Positions 1-9,272 of a stretch of DNA of 64,000 nucleotides are shown here, one piece after another. This DNA comes from Candidatus Cloacimonadota bacterium (lineage in GTDB: Bacteria; Muiribacteriota; UBA6191), in contig JAGSHD010000003.1 in NCBI GenBank assembly GCA_023954715.1, positions 186,001-250,000 of the forward strand, read 5' to 3'. The notes under the pieces were generated by a model. That model saw only the letters and a list, made by a program, of their open reading frames with translations. It was not told the origin of the DNA and ran no database searches. Position numbers and translations under genes: made by a program. How positions within the stretch are numbered: the stretch's first letter is position 1; each line of letters begins with the position of its first letter.

Positions 1-609
1 TGGCCTTTAGCTGCCGGAAATCCATCCATCACAACTAATAATAAGACTTTTTCTATTGAAGCAGGTACACCTCTGGAGTTGACTCTATCTAAACCAAGAT
101 TGGAGTTAAATACCACCGGTGGATTTTCTTACGTTCAAATTGAGGTTTTATACGATAAGCCTTTGGCTATGACAAAGACAGATAAAAGTAAGAGACTCCA
201 TCTAGAGACCAGATTGGTCGATAAAAATGGCTCTTCTGTAGACATATCTGATTTAAAAGTTTCACAAAAAGTATTTAGAGAAATTAAAATCAATAGCACA
301 GAACACTTAGATAATTTGGTGTTAGTAAGTAAGGTGCCATCTTGTTTTGAATCGATCAATCCAAGATTAAATAAGAGCTTTAACTTGCCTAAAGCATTAA
401 CTCAAAAAAATATTACTGTGAATAATTTAGATATTAGAGACGACCGCTTAATTAGTTTTATGTCAGTGGATAAAAAGGGTGTATATTACCATCCACTACA
501 AGTAACATTTTCAGGTAAATGCAAACTTTTAGATACAAAAGTAGAGGCAATGTATGACTCTAGGTTGAGTGACTCCACTATGTCGGCTCAAAGTTATACC
601 ATTGATTAA
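1..609 (+). CDS. Alpha-2-macroglobulin-like protein, C-terminal end (partial)
   Basis: The reading frame is open from the first base, so this is the 3' end of a longer gene cut by the window; an internal TTG at 79 is not a likely true start. About 202 residues are visible. The segment FESINP, then LDIRDDRLISF, then KVEAMYDSRL near the end match the C-terminal domain of bacterial alpha-2-macroglobulins (YfhM-like), where the receptor-binding-like domain reads roughly FEPVNP, IRDDRV and AEAMYDPE. Family members are large periplasmic or lipoprotein protease traps, often encoded beside penicillin-binding protein 1C. The thioester region is outside the window, so I cannot tell whether it is present. 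The next gene follows after 14 bases and is an esterase, not pbpC; the upstream neighbour cannot be seen. The family call is from motif recognition only. Confidence 0.72.
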   Translation, partial: WPLAAGNPSITTNNKTFSIEAGTPLELTLSKPRLELNTTGGFSYVQIEVLYDKPLAMTKTDKSKRLHLETRLVDKNGSSVDISDLKVSQKVFREIKINSTEHLDNLVLVSKVPSCFESINPRLNKSFNLPKALTQKNITVNNLDIRDDRLISFMSVDKKGVYYHPLQVTFSGKCKLLDTKVEAMYDSRLSDSTMSAQSYTID

Positions 610-623
610 TAAAAGGAATACCT

Positions 624-1469
624 ATGATTGAAAGAAACTCTTGTAATGATATTGAGTATGTTATTTATCGACCTGAGCAATATGCAGATATAAAAAAGTT
701 ACCGGTAGTAGTACTATTTAGAGCAAAACCAGAAGAATGGTTTCAGGCAAGACAAGATAGTAGTAGAGGAAAGCGTAACGCTTATCTAGTTATTAGTGAT
801 TTGATATCAAAAGGGTTTGTGAAGCCCGCTGCTTATTTGTTTCCAACTACATGCTCAGATGACGAGAGCGAGTTTTATTTTTGCGACGATGTGAGAGCCA
901 CTGATAAAATGAAAAGTAATGATGTTTTTATGACTAGAGAACTCTTTGAGAATCATTTACTCCCAACAGTTTGTGAACAATATGACCTAGATGTTACAAA
1001 GGTTTCTTTAGATGGATTTTCACTAGGTGGTTATACTTCATTAGTGTACTCTTTTCTTTCTCCTGATAAGTATCTGAGTACGGGTTCTTTTGATGGGGCA
1101 ATATTAGACTATAGTTTTGATAATATCGAAGTAAACCCAGAAACTTCTTCTGATTTGAGATTTGACTTTTTTCCATATATCTTTGATGGAGTTCCTTCTC
1201 TAACTGAGTTTGAGAAAATCGATCCAATTAATAAAATTAAAACTGATCAAGGTATACCAAAAAATTTATTTATATCTTGTAGTAACTCGAATGCCGAAAA
1301 CTCTAATAAGCCAAGGGTGCTGCGATTAAAAGCAGCTATGGAAGAAAAAGAAATCACAAACCACGCGGAGTCCACTATAATTGATCCAAACTCAAGCCAC
1401 GAATGGTTTTGGGTAGATGAATATCTGTATCGATGCTTGCCATTTCATACTCATATTTTAAATGCTTAG
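624..1469 (+). CDS. Alpha/beta-hydrolase, esterase-D-like family
   Basis: A 281-residue protein with the nucleophile elbow GFSLG at residues 131-135 (Ser133) and a C-terminal SHEWFW segment with His259, the pattern of the putative esterase family (enterochelin-esterase/esterase-D-like fold). The N-terminal half has the expected LPVVVLF strand and an oxyanion region around YLFPTT (71-76). There is no signal peptide, so it is probably cytoplasmic. The likely reaction is hydrolysis of a carboxyl ester; the substrate cannot be read from sequence. The ATG start is preceded by AAAAGGAAT at good spacing and lies 14 bases after the alpha-2-macroglobulin-like gene, so the two are probably cotranscribed. 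It ends 6 bases before the convergent phosphorelay gene. Confidence 0.7.
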   Translation: MIERNSCNDIEYVIYRPEQYADIKKLPVVVLFRAKPEEWFQARQDSSRGKRNAYLVISDLISKGFVKPAAYLFPTTCSDDESEFYFCDDVRATDKMKSNDVFMTRELFENHLLPTVCEQYDLDVTKVSLDGFSLGGYTSLVYSFLSPDKYLSTGSFDGAILDYSFDNIEVNPETSSDLRFDFFPYIFDGVPSLTEFEKIDPINKIKTDQGIPKNLFISCSNSNAENSNKPRVLRLKAAMEEKEITNHAESTIIDPNSSHEWFWVDEYLYRCLPFHTHILNA

Positions 1470-1475
1470 AGTTGA

Positions 1476-3701
1476 CTATTTTCTTACTAATCTTTGGATT
1501 TCTTTGCTCCAATTTATGTTGGAGTAGATTTCGACTGTTTTTTGGAATGACTCTTTTAACAGGGGCTCTAAAATATCAACTCTTGAAACTTGATTTGAAC
1601 TAACTAGAATTTCAAGAGTTCGAGCGATTGCCTTCAATTGAATTGCTCCGACTGTGGCAGCGCCACCTTTTATAGAGTGTAAATTATCTCGAGCTTGAGC
1701 TAAATTACGATCAGCTAATGCGGCTCGAAAGTTTACTAATTTAAGCTTGATACTGTTTTGAAATCCTTCTAATACATCTTGAATACTTTGCTCATCTTCT
1801 ATATTTATAACTAGTCTCGTACTGTTAAACAGTTCTTTAGGAAAATTATATTTTTTTATCATATCTTGAGGACTAGGATTGATTAAATTTTGGGAACAAC
1901 TACCTAACAGATCTAGTATAACTTGTTTTAACTGAGTTGGTTTGTAGGGACTCTGTAAAATACGGTTGGTATCTGTTTCAGTGGTCAAATTAGAAGATTT
2001 TGTATGTGAGTCTTCAATTGTTAAGGTTTTAACATGGCGAAATGAGTCTTCTGTTTTGACTATTTTTAAAATATCATTTGCAGGATCTAAGTTGATAAAC
2101 TGGTTTGTGATTAATAAATCAGGTAAAAACAAGCCTAAAAACTTACAAGTGTCGCTAGCTTTGTTACTTTCAAGAATTGTAGCATTAGGAAACAGGTCTT
2201 TGATAGATGAGCTGAAGTTTTCATTTGGTTTTTCAGGGTCTAAAAAAATTAGAATCCGTGGATGATAAACTATATTTCGGATATTTGGATCCAAAAAATA
2301 TCGTTCAACAATATTTTGTATCACTATAGCGGATACGGGTTTTTGAATAAAAAGGTCAGTAGAATCTTCTTTAAAGGAGTCAATTTTATCAGAGTTTACA
2401 TCAGCACTGATACCAACGATGATCGTTTTTTGATGCATGGCGAGATCACAATTACGTATAAACTTACTAATATCCTGTCCGGTCATATTTGGTAGGTGAT
2501 AGTCTAAAACCACAAAATCATAAGAAAACTGCTCTAATAGCACTAAGGCATCTTGACCAGAAAAACAACTAGATACCAGACAATTTCTAGTTAAAAAAGC
2601 TTGAGTTAAAATACTATTATTTACACGATCGTCATCGATAACAAGAACTCTTGGCTTTTGTTGAAACTCTATCTCGTTGCTTGCACGAGTACATTGTGGA
2701 AAGATACTTCGTAATACTTTTAACAGATTTTGATCGTAAAGGTCTTTATTTAGTGTATGCATTGAAGTAATGGGTTTATTGACATCACACAAACAGACAA
2801 TTTTTGTGCCATAAAGGTCTCCTTTTTGCAAAGCTTTCTGCAAAAGAGCTGGCTGTGGAGAATCTATTACGTTTTCTGAGATAATGATTAAGTCAGTAGG
2901 GCAGTCTTCTAAGTAGGATTTTTTGAGGTATTGAAACATCAACTCCTGACTTTTACAAAAATAAATGTCTTCAAAACAGGCAAAAAGCTCTTCGAGGCGG
3001 TGTGTTATATGATGGTCATCACTGACTACAATTGTCTTCAGTTGAGAATAGTCTAAGTATAGATCACTATCCGTTAAGGAAGGTAAATCAGGGATAGTCA
3101 ATAAGATTTCTGACTCACTCTTTTTGATAGTAGCATTTAAGCAAGAAGAAATCTGTTGAATATATGCTTCATTTAATCCAAATATACCATAATCATTTCT
3201 TGGTAAGATTATATTAGACTTTGGAAAAGTAATACTAAAAGAGACTGTAAAACGTTGATTAATAGGGTGTTGATCGCAACTAACATTTAAAGAGAGTGCT
3301 TTACTTTTGTGTATGGCTAAATTTGTGATATACAAAAGTAGTTGTCGAACAAAGGATAGATCACTCACAATAAAAGTCGGTACATTATCATTAATATTGG
3401 TAAGAAAGATTTCGCAACCTGAACCGTTGACCACCACACTTTTTATAGACGACAAAAGATCTATTAACTGTATTTTTTGATATTGTGCTTCTAGGTGAGT
3501 TTTGCTCAACCGAATCAGGTCGTCTAAATCGGAGACACTAGTTAGTACCTGAGAGAAGGCATCTTTGGCAAGCTCAAGCGACGATAACTGGTCAGAGTTT
3601 AAACCACTGTCTTTCATAGAATCCAAGTGATACAAAATACCACTGAGTGGATTTCTTAATTTGAAAGAAATTTGTTTAATTAAATCATCTGATATTTCCA
3701 T
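1476..3701 (-). CDS. Hybrid phosphorelay protein: degenerate kinase core, three receiver-like domains, Hpt
   Basis: A 741-residue soluble protein with no membrane segment. Residues 8-70 resemble a HisKA dimerisation helix (SFKLRNPLSGI at 12-22), but the phospho-accepting His of the usual SHE-R-P box is Phe13. Residues 75-203 look like a decayed HATPase: the N box is ITNLAIHKS and the G box is YGIFGL, so ATP binding is unlikely. A first receiver-like domain (221-335) lacks an acidic cluster. A second (350-468) is canonical: IDDD at 355-358, Asp400 in LDYHLPNM, Lys454. A third (481-600) is degenerate. A C-terminal Hpt domain (about 640-735) keeps HSIKGG with His675. It probably relays phosphate between other proteins or acts as a scaffold. 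AAGGTGAGG precedes the ATG. A lone receiver gene lies 2 kb away at 5657-6043. Confidence 0.75.
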   Translation of the reverse strand: MEISDDLIKQISFKLRNPLSGILYHLDSMKDSGLNSDQLSSLELAKDAFSQVLTSVSDLDDLIRLSKTHLEAQYQKIQLIDLLSSIKSVVVNGSGCEIFLTNINDNVPTFIVSDLSFVRQLLLYITNLAIHKSKALSLNVSCDQHPINQRFTVSFSITFPKSNIILPRNDYGIFGLNEAYIQQISSCLNATIKKSESEILLTIPDLPSLTDSDLYLDYSQLKTIVVSDDHHITHRLEELFACFEDIYFCKSQELMFQYLKKSYLEDCPTDLIIISENVIDSPQPALLQKALQKGDLYGTKIVCLCDVNKPITSMHTLNKDLYDQNLLKVLRSIFPQCTRASNEIEFQQKPRVLVIDDDRVNNSILTQAFLTRNCLVSSCFSGQDALVLLEQFSYDFVVLDYHLPNMTGQDISKFIRNCDLAMHQKTIIVGISADVNSDKIDSFKEDSTDLFIQKPVSAIVIQNIVERYFLDPNIRNIVYHPRILIFLDPEKPNENFSSSIKDLFPNATILESNKASDTCKFLGLFLPDLLITNQFINLDPANDILKIVKTEDSFRHVKTLTIEDSHTKSSNLTTETDTNRILQSPYKPTQLKQVILDLLGSCSQNLINPSPQDMIKKYNFPKELFNSTRLVINIEDEQSIQDVLEGFQNSIKLKLVNFRAALADRNLAQARDNLHSIKGGAATVGAIQLKAIARTLEILVSSNQVSRVDILEPLLKESFQKTVEIYSNINWSKEIQRLVRK

Positions 3702-3993
3702 CCATTACCTCACCTTGTAACATAAAATCTAATCATACCAGTGTTACTATACGAGAGTAAAGACTAGCAGATGTTTATTTTTATTTAAAGATTTTGTATT
3801 ACTTTGTCTATTTATAGTGCACTTTGAGCAAATTAGGAAGCTAGTTAACTTTAACCGACGAATATTGTTAACTGTGCATATCCAGTATGAAAACTCTTTT
3901 CACTTTATTTACTAGTTTTTCATGATACAATGCGCGATCAAATCTTTTGAGTTTAATGCTACACCTCAAGATTATGTTGAAAAAGGTTTATAT

Positions 3994-4899
3994 ATGACTC
4001 TTACTATAAAAAAACTAAATAAAGTATATGGCAACGACTTTACTGCACTTCATGAGATAGATCTAGAAGTCAATGAGGGTGAAATTTTTGGTTTACTGGG
4101 CCCGAATGGTGCTGGCAAAAGCACCTTAATCAATATTCTTTGTGGTATCGTGCGGAAAAGTAGTGGTGAAGTTAGTGTATGTGGCTTTCAAGTACCTGAG
4201 CAACATATTGACGTAAAGAAAATTATTGGCGTTGTACCACAAGAGCTTTGTGCTGATGGTTTTTTTTCAATTCAACAAGTACTAGAGTACCAGTCAGGTT
4301 ATTACGGGATCAAAAATAACTTAGAGTATATTGAGTATTTACTGAAAAGCCTTTCTCTCTATGATAAAAAAGATGAAATTGCTAGACATCTATCAGGCGG
4401 AATGAAAAGAAGGCTAATGGTAGCAAAAGCAATGGTCCACAAACCAAAAATTTTAATATTGGATGAACCAACAGCTGGTGTAGACATACATTTAACAGTT
4501 TCATTGTGGGAGTTAGTTAAAACGTTAAACAAGCAAGGCACAACTATAATTTTGACGACTCATAACCTAAAAGAAGCTGAAGAAATCTGTGATCGAATTT
4601 GTATTATCAATAAGGGTAATATTTTAGCTTTAGATAAGACAGAAAATTTATTGAAGCGCCTTGGGGACACAAAATTAATGTGTTTATTTTTTAAGGACAT
4701 GCCGACCAATCTTGAAGCTATTGATGATTTTAAGTATTCGTTAAACAAAAATGAAAAGTCAATTTCTATTAGTTATTCAGGACATGAGGTTTCTAAGGTG
4801 ATGCATCAAGTGAACTCTTTAAATCAAGTGGCAATGGATTTAAAAATAAAAGAGGACTCATTAGAGGATGTATTTAAACATTTAATAGGTGTAGCATGA
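3994..4899 (+). CDS. ABC-2 type transporter, ATP-binding subunit (YadG/NodI/CcmA-like)
   Basis: Taken from the ATG at 3994 (301 residues), which has AAAAAGG seven bases upstream; an in-frame ATG at 3922 has no ribosome-binding site and would add 24 residues that do not fit the family. All motifs of an ABC ATPase are intact: Walker A GPNGAGKST (36-44), signature LSGGMKRR (133-140), Walker B ILILDEP (153-159), and the switch His190 in TTH. The arrangement matches export ATPases of the ABC-2 class (DrrA, NodI, YadG). It energises export of an unknown substrate with the permease encoded next, whose ATG overlaps this stop codon by four bases (ATGA). The extended C-terminal domain (about 220-300) is usual for this class. 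Confidence 0.85.
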   Translation: MTLTIKKLNKVYGNDFTALHEIDLEVNEGEIFGLLGPNGAGKSTLINILCGIVRKSSGEVSVCGFQVPEQHIDVKKIIGVVPQELCADGFFSIQQVLEYQSGYYGIKNNLEYIEYLLKSLSLYDKKDEIARHLSGGMKRRLMVAKAMVHKPKILILDEPTAGVDIHLTVSLWELVKTLNKQGTTIILTTHNLKEAEEICDRICIINKGNILALDKTENLLKRLGDTKLMCLFFKDMPTNLEAIDDFKYSLNKNEKSISISYSGHEVSKVMHQVNSLNQVAMDLKIKEDSLEDVFKHLIGVA

Positions 4900-5660
4900 A
4901 CAATTTAGTAGGATTTTTAACATTATTCAAAAAGGAAACGGATCGATACATGTCCGTTGCCATACAAACTCTTTTTGCGCCATTAGTATCTAGTTTATTA
5001 TATTTAGCCATCTTTGGTCTACCTATGCGAGAGATGTCTTCGCAAATAGTGGGAGTGTCTTATTTGGCATTTTTAGTACCAGGACTTATGATGATGGGTA
5101 TGATTAATAATTCTTTTCAAAATTCTTCTTCATCTTTAATGATCTCCAAATATACTGGAACCGTATCTGAACTATTGGTTTTGCCAATTTCAAGTTTTGA
5201 AAAAGTCATGGCTTATACACTAGCTGCGATGGGTAGGGGACTAATTGTAGGTTTTCTAACGTTAGTAACAGCTATGTTTTTTGTTGATATTCCTTTGAAT
5301 AATATTCCATTAATCATAATAGTGTGCTTGTTAGTTAATTCGAGTTTTTCGTTACTAGGTATTTGTGCTGGAATATGGGCAAAGAACTTTGATCAGATGG
5401 CAATCCTAAATCAATTTATTTTAATGCCTATGATTTTTTTAGGCGGGGTATTTTACAGTATAAAAAATCTGTCTGGTTTGTTTCAGAAGTTATCTATGGT
5501 TAACCCTGTACTATATATGATTGATGCTCTAAGGTATGCTTTTTTAGGCTCAAGTGATATATCTATATTTGTTTCAATGAGTATTTTGGTCGCAATAAAT
5601 CTAATTTCATTTACGGCAGCTTGGTGGATATTTCACTCTGGATATAAGCTTCAATCTTAA
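4896..5660 (+). CDS. ABC-2 type transporter permease (YadH/NodJ-like)
   Basis: A 254-residue integral membrane protein with about six hydrophobic segments (near 24-44, 57-77, 110-132, 138-160, 168-188, 225-250). Its start overlaps the ATPase stop (ATGA), so the two are translationally coupled. The N-terminal LTLFKKETDRY leader into the first helix and the late GGVFYSI-LS turn (around 184-193) are typical of ABC-2 permeases such as YadH and NodJ. Length is normal for the family (about 255). With the ATPase it should form a homodimeric-type exporter for a lipid, polysaccharide or drug-like molecule; nothing nearby fixes the substrate. Its end overlaps the end of the convergent receiver gene by four bases. 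Confidence 0.83.
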   Translation: MNNLVGFLTLFKKETDRYMSVAIQTLFAPLVSSLLYLAIFGLPMREMSSQIVGVSYLAFLVPGLMMMGMINNSFQNSSSSLMISKYTGTVSELLVLPISSFEKVMAYTLAAMGRGLIVGFLTLVTAMFFVDIPLNNIPLIIIVCLLVNSSFSLLGICAGIWAKNFDQMAILNQFILMPMIFLGGVFYSIKNLSGLFQKLSMVNPVLYMIDALRYAFLGSSDISIFVSMSILVAINLISFTAAWWIFHSGYKLQS

Positions 5661-6043
5661 ACTTGTATACCTAAGTCTTCATGAATCTTGTCTACAATCA
5701 GTTTTAAATCTTGTAGATTTACTGGTTTGTTTAAAAATCCTTTTGCGCCTAACTCTTTCATTTCGTTTTGCACAGCATTAGAGTTTAGTGCACTCATAAT
5801 GTAGATACTGCTATTCGGAGATAAATCCATTAGCTTAGGGCATAGTCGTTTTCCACCTAATCCAGGCATAGTTAAATCTAAACTGATAAAGTGTGGTTGA
5901 TGGTCCTTGACCATTTGTAAAGAGTCACCGTCGTTTTCGGAAATGAAGATAGTAGCTTTAGGATAGAGCATACTTAATAACTCTTGTAGAGATCTACGAA
6001 CATACAATTGATCGTCAATGATTAACACTTTGAATGGGTTCAT
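5657..6043 (-). CDS. Stand-alone response-regulator receiver (CheY-like)
   Basis: A 128-residue single receiver domain with all phosphorylation residues: Asp10-Asp11 in IIDD, phospho-acceptor Asp56 in LDLTMPG, Ser84 in IMSA, and Lys106 in NKP. There is no output domain, so it signals by protein contact or serves as a phosphate shuttle. No kinase is adjacent. The nearest phosphorelay component is the Hpt-bearing protein at 1476-3701, which lacks its own functional kinase; a phosphate exchange between the two is my inference. The gene is monocistronic on the minus strand, with its 3' end overlapping the ABC permease end by four bases. AAGATAT precedes the ATG and is only a weak ribosome-binding match. 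Confidence 0.85.
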   Translation of the reverse strand: MNPFKVLIIDDQLYVRRSLQELLSMLYPKATIFISENDGDSLQMVKDHQPHFISLDLTMPGLGGKRLCPKLMDLSPNSSIYIMSALNSNAVQNEMKELGAKGFLNKPVNLQDLKLIVDKIHEDLGIQV

Positions 6044-6363
6044 AATAATATCTTTTGAGTTAAAATTTAATTTATTAGCAGTCTACCCGAATTGTATTTT
6101 GAATGCATTAAAATTAGTGGCTTAAATTTACTTTAATACAAATTTAAGATAATTTTGTTTATTAAGTAGGTCAATTTCTTAGCATTGTATTACATATGCT
6201 ATAGAAACAAAACTCAATATATATACCGCTTTTTGTCTTGCTATATTAGCGTCGTAAATTGTATCTTGAAAACAAATGTTTCGCGCCGACTCAAAAGTTA
6301 ACCATTTATTTTTTACTTATGAGTACAATCCAATAAGAAAAAAAACTTTAAGGAGAACAGTAA
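6044..6363. other. Intergenic region between divergent receiver and M16 genes
   Basis: No credible gene is visible. The stretch is very AT-rich and must carry the promoters of the receiver gene (minus) and of the M16 peptidase operon (plus). It contains a perfect nine-base inverted repeat at 6121-6148 and ends in a clear ribosome-binding site (TAAGGAGA, 6349-6356) for the M16 gene. I could not place convincing -35/-10 boxes. Confidence 0.5.
6121..6148. repeat. Perfect inverted repeat (9-bp arms)
   Basis: CTTAAATTT at 6121-6129 and AAATTTAAG at 6140-6148 are exact reverse complements separated by ten bases. It lies 216 bases before the M16 gene and 78 bases before the receiver gene. In AT-rich DNA such repeats arise by chance more often, so an operator role is only possible. 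Confidence 0.4.
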
Positions 6364-7854
6364 ATGAAATTGATATTATTTATTTTACTCACAATGAGCA
6401 CACATGCCCAACGCTTTGACTTTGTACAAAAGCTACAAGAAAACTTTGAAAGAAATCTAACTATTACTACTTTAGATAATGGTTTAAAGATCATGATTTA
6501 TGAAAAACATGATGTGCCTATTGTTAAGACAAGAATAGGATTTAAAGTAGGGTCTGTCGATGAACATGCTGGAAACTTTGGTTGTGCACACATGCTAGAG
6601 CACATGTTGTTTAAAGGTAATAAAGTCTATGGTACAAAGGACTTAGACAAAGAAGGTGAAATCACCAAAGCTATAGAAACTCTTGCTTATAAAATGGACA
6701 AAGAAAACCTCTTAGAACATCCGAATCGCACCATCTTAAAATTATACAAAAAACGGATGAAAAAGCTTGTAACTAAGTTAAATAAAGTAGTTATTAAAAG
6801 TCCTTACAACCCTATATATTCTCAAAATGGTGGAAAGGGATTAAATGCCTATACAAATACGGATAACACTGTATATATAGTTAATATACCAAGCAATAAA
6901 TTGGAACTGTGGGCTTTACTTGAATCCTCGAAGTTCACTAATCCCGTTTTGAGGTCGTATTATCCAGAACGCGACGTAGTTATCGAAGAGAGACGAATGA
7001 GAACAGACGGTTCGCCTAGGGGACAATTATGGGAGCAATTTATGTTAAGTGCCTATACAGCTCACAATTACAGAAACCCTGTCATTGGTTTTATGAGTGA
7101 GTTACAAACTCTTGCGAAATCCACATTAACTGATTTTTTCAATCAATACTATGCTCCTAACAATGCAACCATTGTTTTAGTAGGGGATGTATACCCTAAA
7201 CAAGCTATCCCTCTAATCAAAAAGTACTTTGGGTCTTGGCAAGCAAAAAAGGAATTTCCTAGAACTCATATTACAGAGCCAAAACAACTCGGTGAAAGAC
7301 ACACTGTTATCTCAAGTAAAGCCCAACCATTTTTTTACAATGGTTATCACATACCTAAAGTAAATACATTAGAAGGATCTGCACTCGGACTTTTTGCTCA
7401 AACTATTGCTGGGGGCAAAAGTTCTATAATGTATAAAAAGCTTGTTTTAGAAAAACAAATAGCTGCAAGTGTCTGGGCATTTGCTGGTGCAGGAGGACAA
7501 CGTTACTCTCCATTATTTATGACAGGAGGAAGTCCAAAAAGTCCTCATACTAACAAAGAAGTTAATGATGCAATAGATCAAGTGTTGCAATCTGTATTTA
7601 AAGATGGAATATCTTTAGATGAATTAAATCGAGTAAAACGTAGATATAAATCTGAGTATATTTATGCTATGGATTCATCGGATAACATTGCTTCTTTGCT
7701 TTTGGATAATGAAATGAACCTAGGTACATATAAGGAGATTTTCAATGATTTGGATCGTGTTTTAGCGATTACTCCGAAACAGTTGGTAGATATAGCAAAA
7801 AAACATTTGATTAAGAGCAATAAGACTACTGCTACTTTAGAGACAAAGAAATAG
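6364..7854 (+). CDS. Zinc peptidase, M16 family (active subunit), exported
   Basis: A 496-residue protein starting with a hydrophobic signal peptide (about residues 1-15, ending THA). The inverted zinc motif HMLEH (76-80; HxxEH) is intact, and the distal zinc-ligand glutamate is in the VIEERR segment (208-209). The gap between the two is unusually long because of a charged, lysine-rich insertion around 100-160, seen in a subset of proteobacterial M16 proteins. It should degrade peptides in the periplasm. The next gene encodes a second M16 protein without HxxEH, the arrangement of the heterodimeric active/inactive pairs, eight bases downstream. A strong TAAGGAGA site sets the ATG. Length is normal for single-unit M16B enzymes plus the insertion. 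Confidence 0.9.
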   Translation: MKLILFILLTMSTHAQRFDFVQKLQENFERNLTITTLDNGLKIMIYEKHDVPIVKTRIGFKVGSVDEHAGNFGCAHMLEHMLFKGNKVYGTKDLDKEGEITKAIETLAYKMDKENLLEHPNRTILKLYKKRMKKLVTKLNKVVIKSPYNPIYSQNGGKGLNAYTNTDNTVYIVNIPSNKLELWALLESSKFTNPVLRSYYPERDVVIEERRMRTDGSPRGQLWEQFMLSAYTAHNYRNPVIGFMSELQTLAKSTLTDFFNQYYAPNNATIVLVGDVYPKQAIPLIKKYFGSWQAKKEFPRTHITEPKQLGERHTVISSKAQPFFYNGYHIPKVNTLEGSALGLFAQTIAGGKSSIMYKKLVLEKQIAASVWAFAGAGGQRYSPLFMTGGSPKSPHTNKEVNDAIDQVLQSVFKDGISLDELNRVKRRYKSEYIYAMDSSDNIASLLLDNEMNLGTYKEIFNDLDRVLAITPKQLVDIAKKHLIKSNKTTATLETKK

Positions 7855-7862
7855 GAGAAAAA

Positions 7863-9272
7863 ATGAAAATGATACAAAATTTACTCATATTTTGTTTAAG
7901 CATATCTATAAACTATAGTTTAGACCTACCACATACAAAACTTAGCTACCCCGAGTTGAAATTAGAAATCCCCGTCGTTAGCCAGTTTAAAATGCAGAAT
8001 GGTCTAAAAGTATTTTACATTAAAGACTCAACTCTTCCCATAATCAAAATGGCTCTCTTTGTAAAAGGAGGAAGCTTTACTGATAGTAAATCTACTATTG
8101 GTTTATCTGGTTTGCTTTCTAGTTCACAAAGAGATGGTGGAAACCACCTAATGAGTGCTACCAACCTAGATCAGTTTTTGGAAGAAAGGGGAGCAACTAT
8201 TGCTGCTAGTTCTTCAGATACTGTTAATGAAGTATCTTTACAGTGTTTGAGTACTGATTTAAAAGAAATCATGCCCTTATTTGTGAGTACTGCACTCAAT
8301 CCTTCGTTTGAAAGAAAAAGATTTGAAATACAAAGAAAATTGGCTTTAGAAGGCTTAAGACGTCAAAATGATGAAGCAGCTCAAGTAGTCCGTAGGAAAT
8401 TTAACAAATTAATCTATAAAGATCATGTAGCAGGAAACGAAGCAAGTTTTGCTACTGTATCATCGATTGACTTAGAGAAAGTTAAAGAAGAGCATAAAAA
8501 GAGATTTAGACCAGATGGAGCACAATTACTAGTAGTAGGGGATATAGCATTAAATCAATTAAAAGTATTACTGAATAAATCCTTCTCAAAGTGGAAACCA
8601 CAAGGAAAAGAAAATACGATAGATACCTCTATGAACTTAGATTTCGCAAGTGAGCGACAGTATATTGAGATGGATACTCCTCAACTCAATATTAGAGTAG
8701 GTCATAAATCTCTTAAAATCTCTAACCCAGACTATTTTCCCTTATTGATTGCTGATTACATATTGGGTGGAGGGGGTTTCAACTCTCGATTAATGCAAAA
8801 AGTAAGAACTGAAATGGGTTTAGCTTACTCCATCTATTCTTATGTATGGGGGGATGTATACTATGGGACGATGGGGGTATATTGTGGTACGAAAACAAAT
8901 GGAGCCGTGGACTCTTTATCTGAAATTTTGAATCAGATAAATAAGGTTCGCGATGAAAAGGTTACAGAAGCCGAGTTTAACTTGGCGAAAAACACTATGA
9001 TTAATCAATATGTGTTTAAGTTTTCTAGTAAATATCAGGTTGCGAGCCGTATGCTTTATTTTCAAAGAAAGAACCTTCCCGATAACTTTATGCAGCTATA
9101 TCTAGAGTCCTTAAAAAAAGTTACGATTGAAGATGTACAAGGGGCGGCAAAAAAGTACTGGAAACCAGAAAGTTTAAAGATTTTATTAGTTGGTAAGGTA
9201 AGCACTATTAAGGATGCATTAGAAACTAAATTTGGTAAGTTTAAAGAGCAAAAATTGGAGAAAGCACAATGA
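7863..9272 (+). CDS. M16-family protein lacking the zinc site (non-catalytic partner)
   Basis: A 469-residue exported protein with a short N-terminal hydrophobic segment (about 4-19). The M16 fold is recognisable from the QNGLKVFYIKD start, GGSFTD, and the C-terminal RTEMGLAYSIYSYVWGD segment, but the HxxEH motif is absent: the aligned place reads GLSGLLSSSQRDGG. The Tyr-rich substrate-binding segment of the non-catalytic half is kept. This is the usual pattern of the regulatory subunit in M16B heterodimers, where it helps form the chamber and bind peptide. It follows the active subunit by eight bases with AGGAGAAAA as the ribosome-binding site, and overlaps the VOC gene by four bases (ATGA). 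Confidence 0.88.
   Translation: MKMIQNLLIFCLSISINYSLDLPHTKLSYPELKLEIPVVSQFKMQNGLKVFYIKDSTLPIIKMALFVKGGSFTDSKSTIGLSGLLSSSQRDGGNHLMSATNLDQFLEERGATIAASSSDTVNEVSLQCLSTDLKEIMPLFVSTALNPSFERKRFEIQRKLALEGLRRQNDEAAQVVRRKFNKLIYKDHVAGNEASFATVSSIDLEKVKEEHKKRFRPDGAQLLVVGDIALNQLKVLLNKSFSKWKPQGKENTIDTSMNLDFASERQYIEMDTPQLNIRVGHKSLKISNPDYFPLLIADYILGGGGFNSRLMQKVRTEMGLAYSIYSYVWGDVYYGTMGVYCGTKTNGAVDSLSEILNQINKVRDEKVTEAEFNLAKNTMINQYVFKFSSKYQVASRMLYFQRKNLPDNFMQLYLESLKKVTIEDVQGAAKKYWKPESLKILLVGKVSTIKDALETKFGKFKEQKLEKAQ

Noticed and set aside
3922-3993. Earlier ATG start for the ABC ATPase
   Set aside because: No ribosome-binding site, and the added 24 residues do not belong to the ATPase fold.
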